This document shows, one piece after another, positions 1 to 12,229 of a stretch of DNA of 64,000 nucleotides. The position numbers were made by a program, and so were the translations under genes. How positions within the stretch are numbered: position 1 is the first letter of the stretch; each line of letters begins with the position of its first letter. The notes beneath the pieces are model-generated. The model was not told where the DNA came from. It was given only the letters and a program-made list of their open reading frames with translations, and did not search any database. This DNA is from Lates calcarifer (taxonomy: Eukaryota > Chordata > Actinopteri > Centropomidae): NCBI RefSeq assembly GCF_001640805.2, contig NC_066855.1, forward strand, positions 15,470,236-15,534,235, read 5' to 3'.

Positions 1-236
1 GCAATGAAAAGGGATGACTGGAGAAAAAGAGAATGAGAAAAAAAGAAAAGAACTGATCCAAAAGAACCAGACATTACTCAACATGCTATTTCAGGAAAGT
101 ACTATGATTTCTATCGGGGCTAAAAGGAGGGCAGGGAAGAGCACAAAAACAGACAGATGGTCAAAGAACAACAGCATGAATAGACAATGTGAGGAAAATG
201 GGTAGGGGTAGAAAAAAATGGGACTTGTTCCTCTCT

Positions 237-480
237 AGACAGTGGTGGAATACTCAAAACTTTACTTAAGTATAAATACAATGATGTAAAAATACTCCAT
301 TACAAGTAAAAGACCTGCATTTAAAGCGTGCTTACGTAAGGCTACATAAGTATTATCAGCAAAATGTACTTAAAATGTCAAAAATCAAAGTACTTGGCCC
401 TTATCATCTTCTATTACATTATCAAATTGTTGCTGCTCGAGTTAGAGGTAGTTTTAACTACTTTGTATGCAGTTAGTCAG
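237..480 (-). mobile_element. High-copy teleost repeat with ACTTAAGTA motifs
   Basis: The block starts at an AGTGGTGGAA-like end and carries the phrases ttacttaagta, ctccattacaagtaaaag and aagtattatcagcaaaatg. I recognise these from a very abundant percomorph interspersed repeat. It appears in the opposite orientation to the larger copy at 26.57-27.0 kb. It has no coding capacity. I cannot assign a family name with certainty; a non-autonomous DNA transposon is my best guess. Confidence 0.6.
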
Positions 481-3400
481 TTTAGACCACTAATTCTCAT
501 TGTAGGGGTTGAGTCCCTTCAAATGGGCCACAAAATACATCTGAAGTATTGTGAAATATTACACAGTTTAATTTTTTTATGTTTTTGCACCTTATGTTTT
601 GTGCTTTCTTATTACCTGGCTCCGTGAGGAACAACATCTCACTCTGCCATGTGTGCATTTTTATATGGACTGAAACTTTTGATAAAATGATTAATAGAGT
701 AAATGTACTTAGCGACTGTCCTCCAGTCCAACGATTGTTAAACTGTGCATTGTATAGTGGCAGTAAATAATCCAGCCTGGTGTGTATGTCTCTGTGTGAC
801 TGTGAAGTGATGTGAGGCGCTGGCTGTGAAAGTGAGTAAGCTGTTCCACCCCCACTGCGGCTCAAGGCACAGTTCCAACAGGTGGACAGAGGAACAATAC
901 AACACTGTAAGAAGCAGAGAATGACATCACAGCTGCCTAGGACACAACAAACACACACAAAGAACAAAAAACACCCATATAGTCACAACCACACACACTC
1001 ACTCACATGTGCAACATCAGCCATCTGAGTCACACGCATCATTAGGGACTCCCAAACAACGGCATGCAAGCTGATTCTTGAAAACCTTAACACTCATTAC
1101 CTCAGCGAATGAGGGTCACGTAGGAGATAAGAGTGCTGCATGAATGCATCGTGTCTCATGTGTGCCTGTGTCAGAGAACAAGGCTTCTGGGAAGTTGTGT
1201 CTGGGGGTAATGTTGCAGACAGAGGATGCGGTTGCTTCTTAAATCATGAGCCAGACAGCCTTAATGTGACCCCTACTGACGCCAAATCCCCTAGTGACAC
1301 TGTACTACGACAGCAAAGAAAAATTTTCCCTGAATATCAAAAATATATATATATACACGAGACAACCAGAATTTGAACAGAGAGAAACCTTCAACTTCCT
1401 CACTGATGAGCAGGCTCATCAAGACCATTTCAGTGACCTGATCTGACCTCAGCAGCAGGAAACCCTAAATTGTAATTTGAAAATTTTAAATACCAGTGGC
1501 AATATAATACCTGAGTTATAAGAGAACATTGTGAAAGGCAGTGGCTAGATGAAATGGCAAGAAACTATGACACAAGGGCACTAAAAAAACACTGGTCTTG
1601 GAAGCACAGTAAGCTTGTGCTAAAACAGCCTGCTCCGGACCCCGCCTGCCAACTCAGGCAGTCCACAAATGAGACGTCTCTGGGAGCTGGTGAACTTATT
1701 TTAGAGGGGAATAAAGCTACACAAGCACAGCCCCTGTTTATGTAAGGATGGTAATGTGTTTCAGATTACAGACGGTTGTATGGAAATTCTTGTGGCGAGA
1801 CTGGACTTTTCACTGCTGGGTTGCTGGGGAGCAGGCCTACGAGGCATTTCTCTAAGAGCCTTCTATGAATCCAGCAGTTCATGGGAGACTATTTTTCCTT
1901 CGTGATTAGCAAGAAATCTCCTGGGAATGTCAGTCTGAGGCACAGAAGCAGCACTTGCATAAGGAGTTTTCATTAAGTTTTAACTACTAAAACATAAAAG
2001 AAGCAAATTGATCTAGAACAATTGGCCTCAGATCCTGCACCTTCAAGCCTATGATTGTACTGACACTGCGCTCTGTCTCTGCTGGTCTTGGCCAGGGTAA
2101 GAGCTACTGGACAAATGAGCAGGAAGCAAACAGGAGAACACTGTCTATCTTAGAATTCATCTATAAATATTTCTCTTCCAGTCACTGACCACCACTAAGA
2201 GGAAAAAACTTTAATAAGCAGGTTGGGATTAAATATTCTTAGAGACATCTGCCACACACTATCACCCATTTTTATCTTTGCTGCAGGGTACGGACAGCCA
2301 GGACTGTGTGTTCTGCACATGGACTTTAGTTTTATTGCTGAGGAATGAACAAAGGCATGAAAAAAGCAAATAAGAAGGTTCAAGCTGAGGAGAAGACCCT
2401 GGATCTAAAATTGTTACCGGCTGAAGGCGATACCTTTAAGTTTAAACTGTGACATTAAGACATATAAAAGTGTTTTCAGTTTCACCCGTGTTCTTCACTG
2501 AAAAGAAAGACAGGCTCATTTACTGGACCATATCACACAGGAGGAGTCACTTGGGTATTTTGATCCCTTGCTCATTCTGCAGGAAAAAACGAGGAAAAGA
2601 GGGAAGTTGTTCCTTTCTGCACCACACCTCCTCTAGTCTACCTGCAGTTAGAGCACTTGCAACAGGAGACACATTGTTCCTTTCATAGCACATGAAAATA
2701 ATTTCCAAATAATTTAAGAGGAAAAGCCAGGATACACCAGAGATTGTGTTAAAGTTAACTTTAAAGAATAGCATTGTGGGTTATATTACTCATGTGTCTA
2801 TGCTACCTGAGAATAAAATCCTCACAATTCTGAATCTCAAATACGTGTTCTGTCTACACATAAGATTGCCAGCTTGGTTCGGAAGAGGAGCTTCAGGAAA
2901 CAATGAAATATGAGCAGCAAGGGCAGGGAAATGCCAGCTTTCCTGTTTCATTGGCCTGCTTCATATTATTGGAGACTTCCTGTTCAAAGTCCTTTTTAAC
3001 TCCCCATTGATGGGTTCAAAGGTCAAATCACTCGGAGCAGTTCATACAGTCAAACAAACAGGAGCTTTTCAGAATTTCAGCACAATGTTTTCTCTAAATG
3101 TCCCTGGCCCAGTGGAAAAACACAAGGATGGTACAGTCCTGGGCTAAGAATTCTTAGCCTCTGGTTGAACATATTTGTACCAGACAGTGGTGCTTGCCAC
3201 ATCTGAGCGATTCAGTTATGTATTAAGCTGAGTTTCAAATAGTGCACATATTTGGGAACTGATTGTGTTTTGCCATGGGATATGAGCCCCACCCGTCATG
3301 TACTCCAGTGAGATTAAAACAAACAACCTCAACCATCCTGTGAAGCACAAACCCTGTCATGTCGCTCTTGACCCATTTTCATTCATATGCACAAAAATAG

Positions 3401-5212
3401 ATTTAAAAAAGTTTACATGGAGTAGTAATGGTTGTCAGTTTTGTGATCTGGAATATCATCAGACACACACTTGCAACACAAATTTAAAAAAATCTTTCCA
3501 TAATTATTTGGGAAGCATGCAGCAGTTTTGCAGGAATGTTTTTTTTTCCTGGATTCCTGGGGACAGACAAAACAATCCTGCCTTATAAAGACATTTAGTT
3601 GAAAATAAAACTGTGCCTGTCTGGTGGGATATGCACATATACTGCAAGCTTACAGGACAGCAAAACCCACAGCAGAGAATGCAGAGAACCTTTTCAACAG
3701 CTTCCAATAATCAAAACTTTGCCTTTATTTCATCTTTGTTTAGAGAGGTTAAAGAGGACAGTACTAGTGACTCTGTGGTGTAGCCATCATGGCACCAATC
3801 CCTCTGAAGACACTGAATTCATGTCATTTGCAGGGGAACTCTTCTGTTCAGTATGCATGACTTGTGGTATCCCTACATCAATTAAATAACAATTTATAGA
3901 ATGAGAGAGCAATCACAGTTAAAAAATGTGTTTTGATACTACAATTCCCTTCCCATCTGTAATCCACTGTATTTTCCTGTCATGAGTCATTTTTATCATA
4001 TATCAGATGATTCTTCTACATAAACACATGTTGTTGCAGTGGGCTGTGCCACACAGTTTAGGTCCATGAAGCCTTATCTGCTGAGTGGGTCAGTTCAGGC
4101 AACATTCCCAAGACCCTACAGGGATTTGGCTTGAACTTTTATCCAACTAGACATCTCTACAGAAAGATTGGGCATCTGCTGGGCTCTATTTAGAGACTGG
4201 GAGGCTCTCTGGAACAGGGCACTCAGCTCAACCTCAAGTCAAACAAAGTAAATGTCAACTTGAACAACCATGCCTGGCCACACTGAGGGAAAACAAGCAA
4301 GCTTTTCCAAATCACGCTTCACATGCAGCCACTGGGTGACTTGATTACCTACTCAACATCGCAGGCATTTAATGACACAAGAAATCCCCTGCTCAGCAGT
4401 GTAATTCAGTCGTTTGCAAACTAAACTCTGGCGCTGGGAGAGTCACTACATGATGGTTGGCTCCACACCAAAGCTCTGCTTTTGACCCACTACAAAATAT
4501 ATACAGAAAAATATTTGGGGATTTTTGCAAGTTCTGGAAGAGTGAACAATGTGAGCAAGCCTGATAAAACACACACAAAGCGCCTTGTTTGCTCCTCAGG
4601 AACTTGAAAACATTTCCAAATAAATTAATTTTGTTAAGTGGGTCAAGAGCTGAGCTTTGGTGTGCAGCAAGCCTTTTTCATTATGCCAGATATTTGACAG
4701 TGAGGCTCAGATTCCACATGTAGCGTTGAATACACCAAGGAGTGATGTGCATACATTTGTTCTAGGTAACTGTACCAGGATAAATGTATGCCTCATACCC
4801 TCTGCATCCCTCTATCAAGTGGTTCACTCCCTCTCACACACGCATGCACAAACCGTCAAATTACTGGAAAAGGAGCAAAAAGGAAGCTCTCCTAGCTGGT
4901 CACACCCTTTACAAATAACAATCTGCACACGCCATCTCCGGACCGAGATGTCTAGCTGGAGGGAAAACAAACAGTCAGAAAATGGGACAGAGTCCGGAAA
5001 ATGAGGCCCGGTGCTGTCTGGTTGCTCTCAGGTCCTCATGCCTCACAGCCAAAGCTACTGTTCACACCACAGCTCATCTAATTGAAAAGGTATGGCTGTA
5101 AAAACACTGCTAACCAGAACTGCCCTGTTCTCTATGAAACATCTATACTTGTACACCTGGTGCATTTTCATCTTCACATTTACACAGTTACATAGATGTA
5201 TACATTCAAGTT

Positions 5213-5300
5213 TAGGGCTGCAAATAACGATTATTTTCAGTAACAATTGACTTTCTGATTATTTTCTCAATAAATCAATGAATTGTTCCAAATGATACAC
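5213..5300 (+). mobile_element. Fragment of short teleost repeat (GGGCTGCAA end)
   Basis: The fragment begins tagggctgcaaataacgat, followed by tattttc and gattattttctcaata. This is the terminal segment of the same repeat family seen at about 11570-11850 and 58690-58980. It decays after roughly 90 bases. Confidence 0.55.
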
Positions 5301-7474
5301 AACTATAGATTTATCTTTGGCTGATCACTTTGTTTAAGGGCAATGCATCCATAGATGAGGAAAATGCAAACATACTCATTTCCATAGTAAAAATAGAAAA
5401 CTGGAGGGAAACCTGTTTAACTGTGCCACAATCCAACTTATCTTTCAACTGAGCAAAAGAACTGTTGAGATAAATTCAGACCATCTACTCTTTGGGAATA
5501 GTAGCTGACAAAACAACGTCACACACACAGGCCCATTGGCCCACACACAGGCTGCTCTACAGATTTCAATCAACAAATGCTCAATTACAATCTATTTTCC
5601 CAATCAGTACATATCTACAGGGACTACAAGAATTTCACAAATAAAGAGCCAATGCCACTGCTGAAACATACTATGGAGAGGCAGAAAAACATTAGATCAG
5701 GCTTGAAGGTATTAGTTTCAAACAGGGCCACAAGTGGCTCTTGAAATCGCCATTTCACTTTCTTATAACAAGGCAATAAAAATACAGATTGTCTTCATTT
5801 ATCATCCCAAATGCAGAGAAAGGAGTCACAAACATTTTGTGATGAGGACACTCCTCCTTGTAAGAACTCTAAGTAAGCTCTGTGGCTTACTGTGCTTGGC
5901 CATAGAAGGGAAACCATGCAGCCTGCATCCTTCAAATCCTCCAAATATTTATTCCACGGGTCATTACAGGCAGTTTGTGTAAAATACTGTACAGGGACTG
6001 GCTTGAAACTTGGATTTATCAACCACTACTACAGGCTGTATTCAGAAATTATATAAAAAAAAGATTATGTTGTTGTTTTTATCTGTTGTGTCATTCATAC
6101 ACCTACAGTACATCCAGCCTGCTCTGGTTTACAAGATGCTGAAAATTTATATTAACCATATCCAATTCAACCATCTAATTAATAAATGAACTTAAAAGTA
6201 TTAGAATTTAAAAAACCTTAGACCAGTAGACCAGGCATTTTCAGGATTTCATCAAGCCATACCATCATTATGTCAACACATACCAGAGAAAGAAAAAAAA
6301 AAAAAAAGCAATATTCAATTTTCACAAATCAAAACCACTCACACAACCTGTTTTGTTCCTGTATGTTCTGCCAACATAAAAAGCTAATTGAAGACTAATA
6401 AAAGATGTTTTGCTTCTAAATAACATATGATTAAGGGACATATTTTTGTTTTCTATGCATTTATGTCCTTAAATTTGGGTTTTGAAATTATATTTTCAGA
6501 CCATTGTTCTTAAAATTTGGACAAAAGATAGTTTTTATGGTGTCCTGATTACAACATAACTTACTTCTGTGGTTAATTGATCTATCATCTGCCATTGGTG
6601 CTCATAAAACATCCACTATTAAGGCAACTTTGAACACACAGGTCAATTATTTTAAGATTTTTCTACGGTAGAAAGAAGCATCTATCATCTCCTTTTGAAA
6701 GAAAAACAAAACTGTCCACAAACACTAAGTCCTGCTGAGTAAAAGCTCTTTAAAACTCTCATTAAGGATCAGTTTGCACTTTCATCACAGATGGCAGAGG
6801 TGAGGAAGAGAAGATGGGGAAACTGATTCCAAGCCACAGCCCATCTGAAACGTAATGCTACCCCACACTCCTCTCTTCATTCACAAAACATGCTTGACAT
6901 CATGCTTGACACCGAGCCACTGACAACACAGCTGATAGAACGGTCTGCACGAGAATCTGTTCAAACAGTGCGGTGCATGTGTGTGTATGTGTGCAGCTTG
7001 GGTGGAGTCTCTCGTGGCATATTTCGAAGGGAATTACCGGTTTGATCGAAAGAAGGCATCAGAAGGAATGTACACTATTTACAGCGTGGTTTCATAGTAA
7101 CAACTTTCATACAAATGGCTTATTGTTGCTGCGTCCTTGAGCTGCCACCAAACCACTTGAAGTTTCATACGTTGAAGTCAAAATTCAAACACAGGTGTAG
7201 TCTTGACAAGTTCTATTCATTCGTACATTTTAACTGAGAACCAATGCTGAACAATACAAGACTCTGAATGAGCTCGTAGCACCTGTTGAATGTCAACCAG
7301 ATCGTTTTTTAGACATATTTCCGGATAAAATTATATTATAAATATACTAAATGTGTCCTCAGACCTCATGAGAAGCGTATACTCGCTCTCAGTATTCAAT
7401 CTCCTGAGCACGAGTGCTTATTTAGTCTGCCAGTGGGTTTACAAAGGTGAATGACCGCTGCAGGGTTGGCTTAC

Positions 7475-7569
7475 CTGAGTTTTAGGTTAGCCATGAATTC
7501 TTCCATAGACACGTTGTCCAAAAGCACGAAATCTGCTTTTCCAAACTCCAGGCTCTCGTGCTCTGCCAT
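7475..7569 (-). CDS. myo1d: Unconventional myosin Id, first coding exon (partial gene)
   Basis: Reading leftwards from the ATG at 7569, the exon encodes 31 residues beginning [18 protein letters not shown] and ends in a split arginine codon before a consensus donor (gtaag, at 7470-7474). The peptide nearly matches the start of vertebrate myosin Id as I know it ([18 protein letters not shown]). Myosin Ig begins clearly differently, so Id is the better call. Myosin Id is a single-headed class I myosin, an actin-based motor with IQ motifs and a lipid-binding TH1 tail. In zebrafish it is known to act in left-right patterning. The motor domain itself (P-loop, switches) is not here; exon 2 must lie left of the window, so intron 1 exceeds 7.4 kb. 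The reading frame is intact. Confidence 0.92.
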
Positions 7570-7610
7570 GTTTCTTCTACTTTATTCTCACCGAAGCTCG
7601 TGAAAAGGAA

Positions 7611-7636
7611 ATATATATATATATATATATATATAT
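7611..7636. repeat. (AT)13 microsatellite upstream of the myo1d start codon
   Basis: There are thirteen perfect AT units beginning 42 bases upstream of the myo1d ATG on the minus strand. If the transcription start lies near the CCAAT/GC-box cluster at 8.03-8.07 kb, the repeat falls within the transcribed 5' leader. Confidence 0.95.
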
Positions 7637-7949
7637 TAACGGCTTGCTTTGAAGTGCCGACAAAAGGTGAACATTGGCGGGCTTCACTGGGCACCTCCTC
7701 TCCTCAATGGACAGCTGTGTGGTCGATGCGCATTTTCATTCCTTGGGTTAAAAGTCAAATTGTAATTTCAGTCATGTTTTATTAAAGTCGTAAACGGTTT
7801 TTAAATTCACCCTGTGGCGATAAACGGTGAAAGTAAATGAAGGTAAACGCGTTTTCCCTCTCAGAAGTCCGGCTTTTCTGTTAGAAGTACAAAATTATTC
7901 CGAAATATTCTCATGTCCATACAAAGTTTCCTCTTTACGCCGAAATGTA

Positions 7950-8080
7950 TCCCCGTCCCGTTGCATCGTGCGCGAGCTCCGTCCGTTTTCCTGGAGTTTC
8001 TCTCCTGTAGTCCCACACAGACCGTCCACCAATAGAATCGAAGCTTTCTCCACCAGTCCCCGCCCCCCGCTCTGTGGAGA
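7950..8080 (-). promoter_or_regulatory. myo1d: Probable myo1d promoter (CCAAT and GC boxes)
   Basis: CpG density rises sharply around 7940-8080 compared with the flanks. It holds a CCAAT box at 8029-8033 on the plus strand (ATTGG on the gene strand) and a GC box, tccccgccccccgc, starting at 8057. The cluster lies 460-500 bases upstream of the myo1d ATG. No TATA box is obvious. The exact start site is inferred. Confidence 0.5.
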
Positions 8081-8535
8081 GGTGTTGGTCAGTCTGGCCC
8101 TGTGTGTAAGTTGAAAAGCATTACAAATATTTCTGAAGACCACTGCTCCACTGTTTCTGATACATATTTCAGCGATGACGAGGCCACATCTAAGTTGTAA
8201 AACACTCGGAGGGAAACCATAATGTTTTGGCCCGACTTTTATGATGCCCTCTGTTACCATAAAAGGAAAAATTAAGGCTGTCAGAAATTTCTAAATGGGA
8301 TATGAATGAAAAGTAGAGAAAGAGGTTGTATCATTCTTAAACTTAAAAAATATATATATTATCATTTGTACCATCAAAGCAAACCATTTCCCTTGATCGG
8401 GCCATGTTGAGTCTGAATGGGGCCTCCTGTTTGAGAGCTCCTGAACTGAACTCCCATCAGTTATCCTCCAGAGTTACAATGATTTTGGTACGCCACCTAG
8501 TGTAAAACAGAGGCAAATGCATTGTCTACATACTG

Positions 8536-8608
<73 letters not shown>

Positions 8609-9089
8609 TGTAATCCAATAAAACATTTTTTTTACTCTGATTCTGGCACTTATTTCTTATTGTACTGTAATCTTTTTAACCAATTTTAAAAGAGAGAATG
8701 CAGAATTTCCCAATGCACATCCTAATATTATTGCAGTCATAATGGAATTAGAAATCAGCAATACACTTCCTTTTTAAATTATTTTAATTTTTACATTTAA
8801 GAATTAAAGCAGACATTTAGGTATTACATCAGGTATTTAGCTGACACTCATCCAGAGTGTTGTGCAGTGACAATGGAGGAATTAACATTCAATCTCATGT
8901 AGCACCAAAATTATATATATAAAAAAAACCTGTTAACAACTTGAACTGATAGCAAAGAGAGGGTTTAAACTTTGTCATAATACACTCCTAACATGTTTAC
9001 TTAAAATAAAAATCCCATTCACATTCATACTTAAAGATACATTAGAAATCTACAAAATTTAGAATATTGTCAAAATGTTTAAACATACA
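8081..9089. other. Intergenic region between myo1d promoter and the D8C-C1q gene 3' end
   Basis: This interval holds a long GATA microsatellite and the presumed 3' untranslated region of the D8C-C1q gene. A possible polyadenylation signal on the minus strand (ATTAAA) lies at 8783-8788, but it is far from the stop codon and weakly supported. No coding sequence is apparent. Confidence 0.6.
8536..8608. repeat. (GATA)18 microsatellite
   Basis: About 73 bases of uninterrupted GATA tetranucleotide repeat lie between myo1d and the D8C-C1q gene. The repeat length is likely polymorphic. Confidence 0.97.
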
Positions 9090-12000
9090 TCATTTCAACT
9101 GTGCAATCAATGAGCCCCCAAATGTAATGGTCATGGAAGCAGCATTGGCCCAAGACCTACCACAGTTGTGGGTCACGTACACTACAGCCCCTCTGCGGAG
9201 GAAGGTCATGTACATGGACAAGCTGCCGACAGTGGAGGGACGGGAGATGTGTGTGTGAGAGACAGCGACCCAGTAACCATTGACCACAAGCCACAGATCA
9301 GTCTTAAGGCCCGCACTGGCTGCTTGAGTGGAGAAGAAGAACTGGTAGACTCCTTTGACCGGAGCCCTGAACACTCCAGTCCTCCTGTTGAAGGCCCGGC
9401 CCATGTTCACCAGCACCTTACTGTACTTGATCCTGTTCACTTTGCCTCTGAGTTGGCCGGGGTAAGACACAAAGAAGTGGATCTTTTTGGAAGAAGCTGA
9501 AAGAAGATTTTATTATCACTACCATAAGTTGTAGTAGTATCACTGCATTACTTTTGCTCTTGTTTTGGATTCTTGCTACAAATACTTTTACTGAAATTAA
9601 ACAAAGTAGATTGAACCAAAAGAAACTAGACTGGAAGCAGGGGGACACAGCTAGTCTGCCTGATCAGAGGTTCAAAGAACTGGCTACCAGTGCCTTTAAA
9701 GCCCACAAACATGATATCTTATAGTAACTTATGTTTCCGAGCTGTTTCCCCCCACTTAGCAAAGCTAAGAAACCCATCTCCTCTGTAGCTTCATACTGTA
9801 TTTAGTCCACAGAGAAGACAATGATATCAATCTTATCTAACTCAGTGCAAACAAGCAAAACATCTATTCCTTCAAGATGAGATCAGCATCAGAATGTACA
9901 TTTTAATCTGCAGCTCCAATATATTTGCACAGATCATCTGGCAAACATGCACATTTAGTGTGATTGACCCCCTTGGCCTCCAAAACACAAAACAGTGACT
10001 TACTTTTCTTTGTCTTACACCTCCAGTTAATCTTATCTCGGCTCTCACAGTATTGGTTTCTTCTGCACTGCCCACATACAAGCGTGTTGATATCTGAGAA
10101 AAGACGTACAGCATCATTCAGACATCAGACATACTGTACCTAGACCCACCAAAGGATAAGCAATGTTTTAAGTTTTAAGATTATAGGATTTAGATTTGTT
10201 CTGTCAAAACGTTTTGGGACAGTGAGCTGTGTCTCAGACTCTCTGAGGAGCTTTGGGAATAGAGTTGTAAGGAGATCCATTCTTATTTTTATTCACTTTA
10301 GGCACAGACATTCACATGCTCAAAGATGAATTTATTTTAAAAAGAGACAAACCCATTTCACATATTCAAACTTTATCTCAAATCAAATGTCTGAAATCTG
10401 AGTACCATCTGCTAGGCTCATCATAAATATTAAACCAGACCCCATATTAATGGTTCTGGATATCTTAGAACAATCCTCAAATAGCTGTAAATGCACTTTT
10501 GTAAAACTTCCCCAAAAATGTCCACTTGTATGTGATACCTGCACAGTAAGCCAAGTAACAGGATGACGGCTGGGTGAACTTGTACACATAGTAGTTGCCG
10601 AGACACTTCTTGACCTTGATTGGGGTGGATCGGAAAGCGCAGCAGTTCTTTTTCCAGTGGCCACAGACTCTGCGGGTGACGATGCCTTCCCTCCTCTTTG
10701 GGTGAGGCCCTGCCAGCCACAGTGGGGAGTTGGTGCCACATTTGTTCAAAGGGACGCACCTCTCAGGCATCTGAATACTCTTCCCTTTGTAGAACAGGCG
10801 GTACCAACCTTTGATTTAAGAAAAAAAGTAATCAGCAATGTAATCAATACTAAAGAAAGTGCATTTATACAGGACATCTAATTACCTTTCCATTTGACAT
10901 TTCGGTCACACATCTTAAACTTGGTGGTGGTGTTGGTGGCACGCCAGGCCTGGTCTAGGACTGTATAATGAAAGCAGGGGTCACCACGCCTCCTTGAGTC
11001 TTTCTCAGAGAAATGCAAGTTGTCTTCCTCCTCATCATTTGTACCATAAGTAAGGACATTTCTTCCTGCATAACAAGAGAGCGAGGCACATAAAGAGTTA
11101 AAATGAACATTGTAAATCATTCAGTTTTATGTAAAGAATGTTATTTCACTGACTGACCAACTTTCTTCTGAGCCCTTCTCTTTTGGCTCGCTGCATGCAT
11201 CTGTGAATAAAAGAAATGACACATTCAGGAGCTGATGCACAGTATAGACATGTGAAAAGAAAACTATATAGAGACTACCTGCGTCAGAGCATGCTGCTGC
11301 TGCTCAAGTGTTGTTTGTTCACACCTTATTCTCTCCATCTCCTGCAGTACAGCATAGTGAGCAATTTTAGCAATGATTGACATGTTGTAGCCTAAAAAGC
11401 TAGAAAAGATTTGTAATAATTAAGGATTAACATAATTAGGAGTGATTCAGATGTTCCAACACATGTCCACAACACACAGAGGCAGGGCTGCTATCCCGTC
11501 CTCTGTAATACACAAGGTGGGTTTTAATGATTGAGCATTCATTTTTCAATTTTGCATGCAACGTTACAGGTAGAGCTACACCTAACCATTATTTTATTAT
11601 CGGTTAATTTATGGATTATTCTTTCTATTAATTGTTTGGTCTATAAAATGTCAGAAAACAGTGAAAAATGCCCATCATGAGGTTAAGGTGATGTCTTGAA
11701 ATATCTTGGTTTGTCCCACCAAACACAAAGTTGTTACATTTCTGGTCACATAAGATAAAGAAAAGCAGTAAATCTTCACATTTGAGAAGATGGAAACTTT
11801 GCTAGACAAATGACTAAAATAATTAAAAGTTGCTGATTAATCTTTTTTTTTTTGGTGTGCCAATCAGTATCACCTTAAACACAGCAGCCAGCTGAGCAGC
11901 AGTAGATTGATCTTCCATGCTCCAAAGCTTCAGCTCAGTCTGGAAAAAAAGAAAAACTTGAGCTTGTCACACAACTTTGGAAGTAATTGATTTTAATAAA

Positions 12001-12229
12001 ATGAAATGTTCTATTCTCTTTATATGCTCAGCACAGTTCTGTCTGTGCCAAACAACATCTGGGAAAACGAAAAACTTTTGTTGCATAATGGATGAATTTT
12101 ACGTTCCATCTTCCTTGTAGCTTTGTAACATCAGTGAACAAAGCTCACACTCACAGAATTTGTGTTCCCTGAGCAGCCAACTGCACAAGATGACAGCGTT
12201 ACAAACACAGCCACAGCTAAGACAACCAT
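9090..12229 (-). CDS. Secreted D8C/D10C domain and C1q domain protein (unnamed gene)
   Basis: Eight coding exons, in transcript order: 12155-12229, 11874-11939, 11279-11341, 11158-11200, 10886-11065, 10539-10808, 10004-10093, 9090-9496. All have GT/AG boundaries and the frame stays open to a stop at 9090-9092, giving 397 residues. Residues 1 to about 18 form a signal peptide (MVVLAVAVFVTLSSCAVG). About 26-80 is a charged, glutamine-rich stretch likely to form a coiled coil. Residues 113-231 match the uromodulin/GP2 cysteine-rich domain (start DPCFHYTVLDQAW, then MPERCVPLNKCGT, LAGPHP, end CYLAYC) with ten cysteines: 113, 135, 160, 166, 191, 198, 199, 211, 226, 231. Residues 239-258 hold C-x2-C-x5-C-x9-C, like the segment after this domain in uromodulin. 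About 270-397 is a C1q domain (FNRRTGVFRAPVKGVYQFFF, ending TFGGSLIAQL). Sequons: N24 and N127. There is no ZP domain, collagen region or membrane anchor. Family membership is seen in the sequence; function (extracellular oligomeric lectin-like or immune role) is only inference. Confidence 0.88.
11570..11850 (+). mobile_element. Teleost interspersed repeat copy
   Basis: The block runs from an agctacacctaaccattatttt end, through tctataaaatgtcagaaaac and agtgaaaaatgcccatca, to cttcacatttgagaaga and ttgctgattaatc. I recognise these phrases from a common percomorph repeat whose ends read GGGCTGCAACTAA. It lies in the intron between the second and third coding exons of the D8C-C1q gene. It is non-coding and probably a non-autonomous DNA element. 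Confidence 0.65.

Larger units (their letters stand above)
1..7474 (-). other. myo1d: myo1d intron 1 (partial)
   Basis: This 7.4 kb has no exon that I can match to the myosin I motor domain. The open frames are short and unconserved in appearance. It contains a copy of a common teleost repeat near 237-480 and a short repeat fragment near 5213-5300; otherwise I see ordinary AT-rich intronic sequence. Confidence 0.75.

Noticed and set aside
7895..8260. Minus-strand open frame of about 121 codons upstream of myo1d
   Set aside because: It has no recognisable domain and overlaps the GC/CCAAT promoter region; the raised GC content there favours chance open frames.
8536..8608. Regular repeat that could suggest a CRISPR-like array
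   Set aside because: It is a pure GATA tetranucleotide microsatellite with no spacers, and the genome is vertebrate.
9168..9500. Plus-strand open frame of 110 codons
   Set aside because: It is the antisense shadow of the C1q exon of the D8C-C1q gene, which has clear domain similarity on the minus strand.
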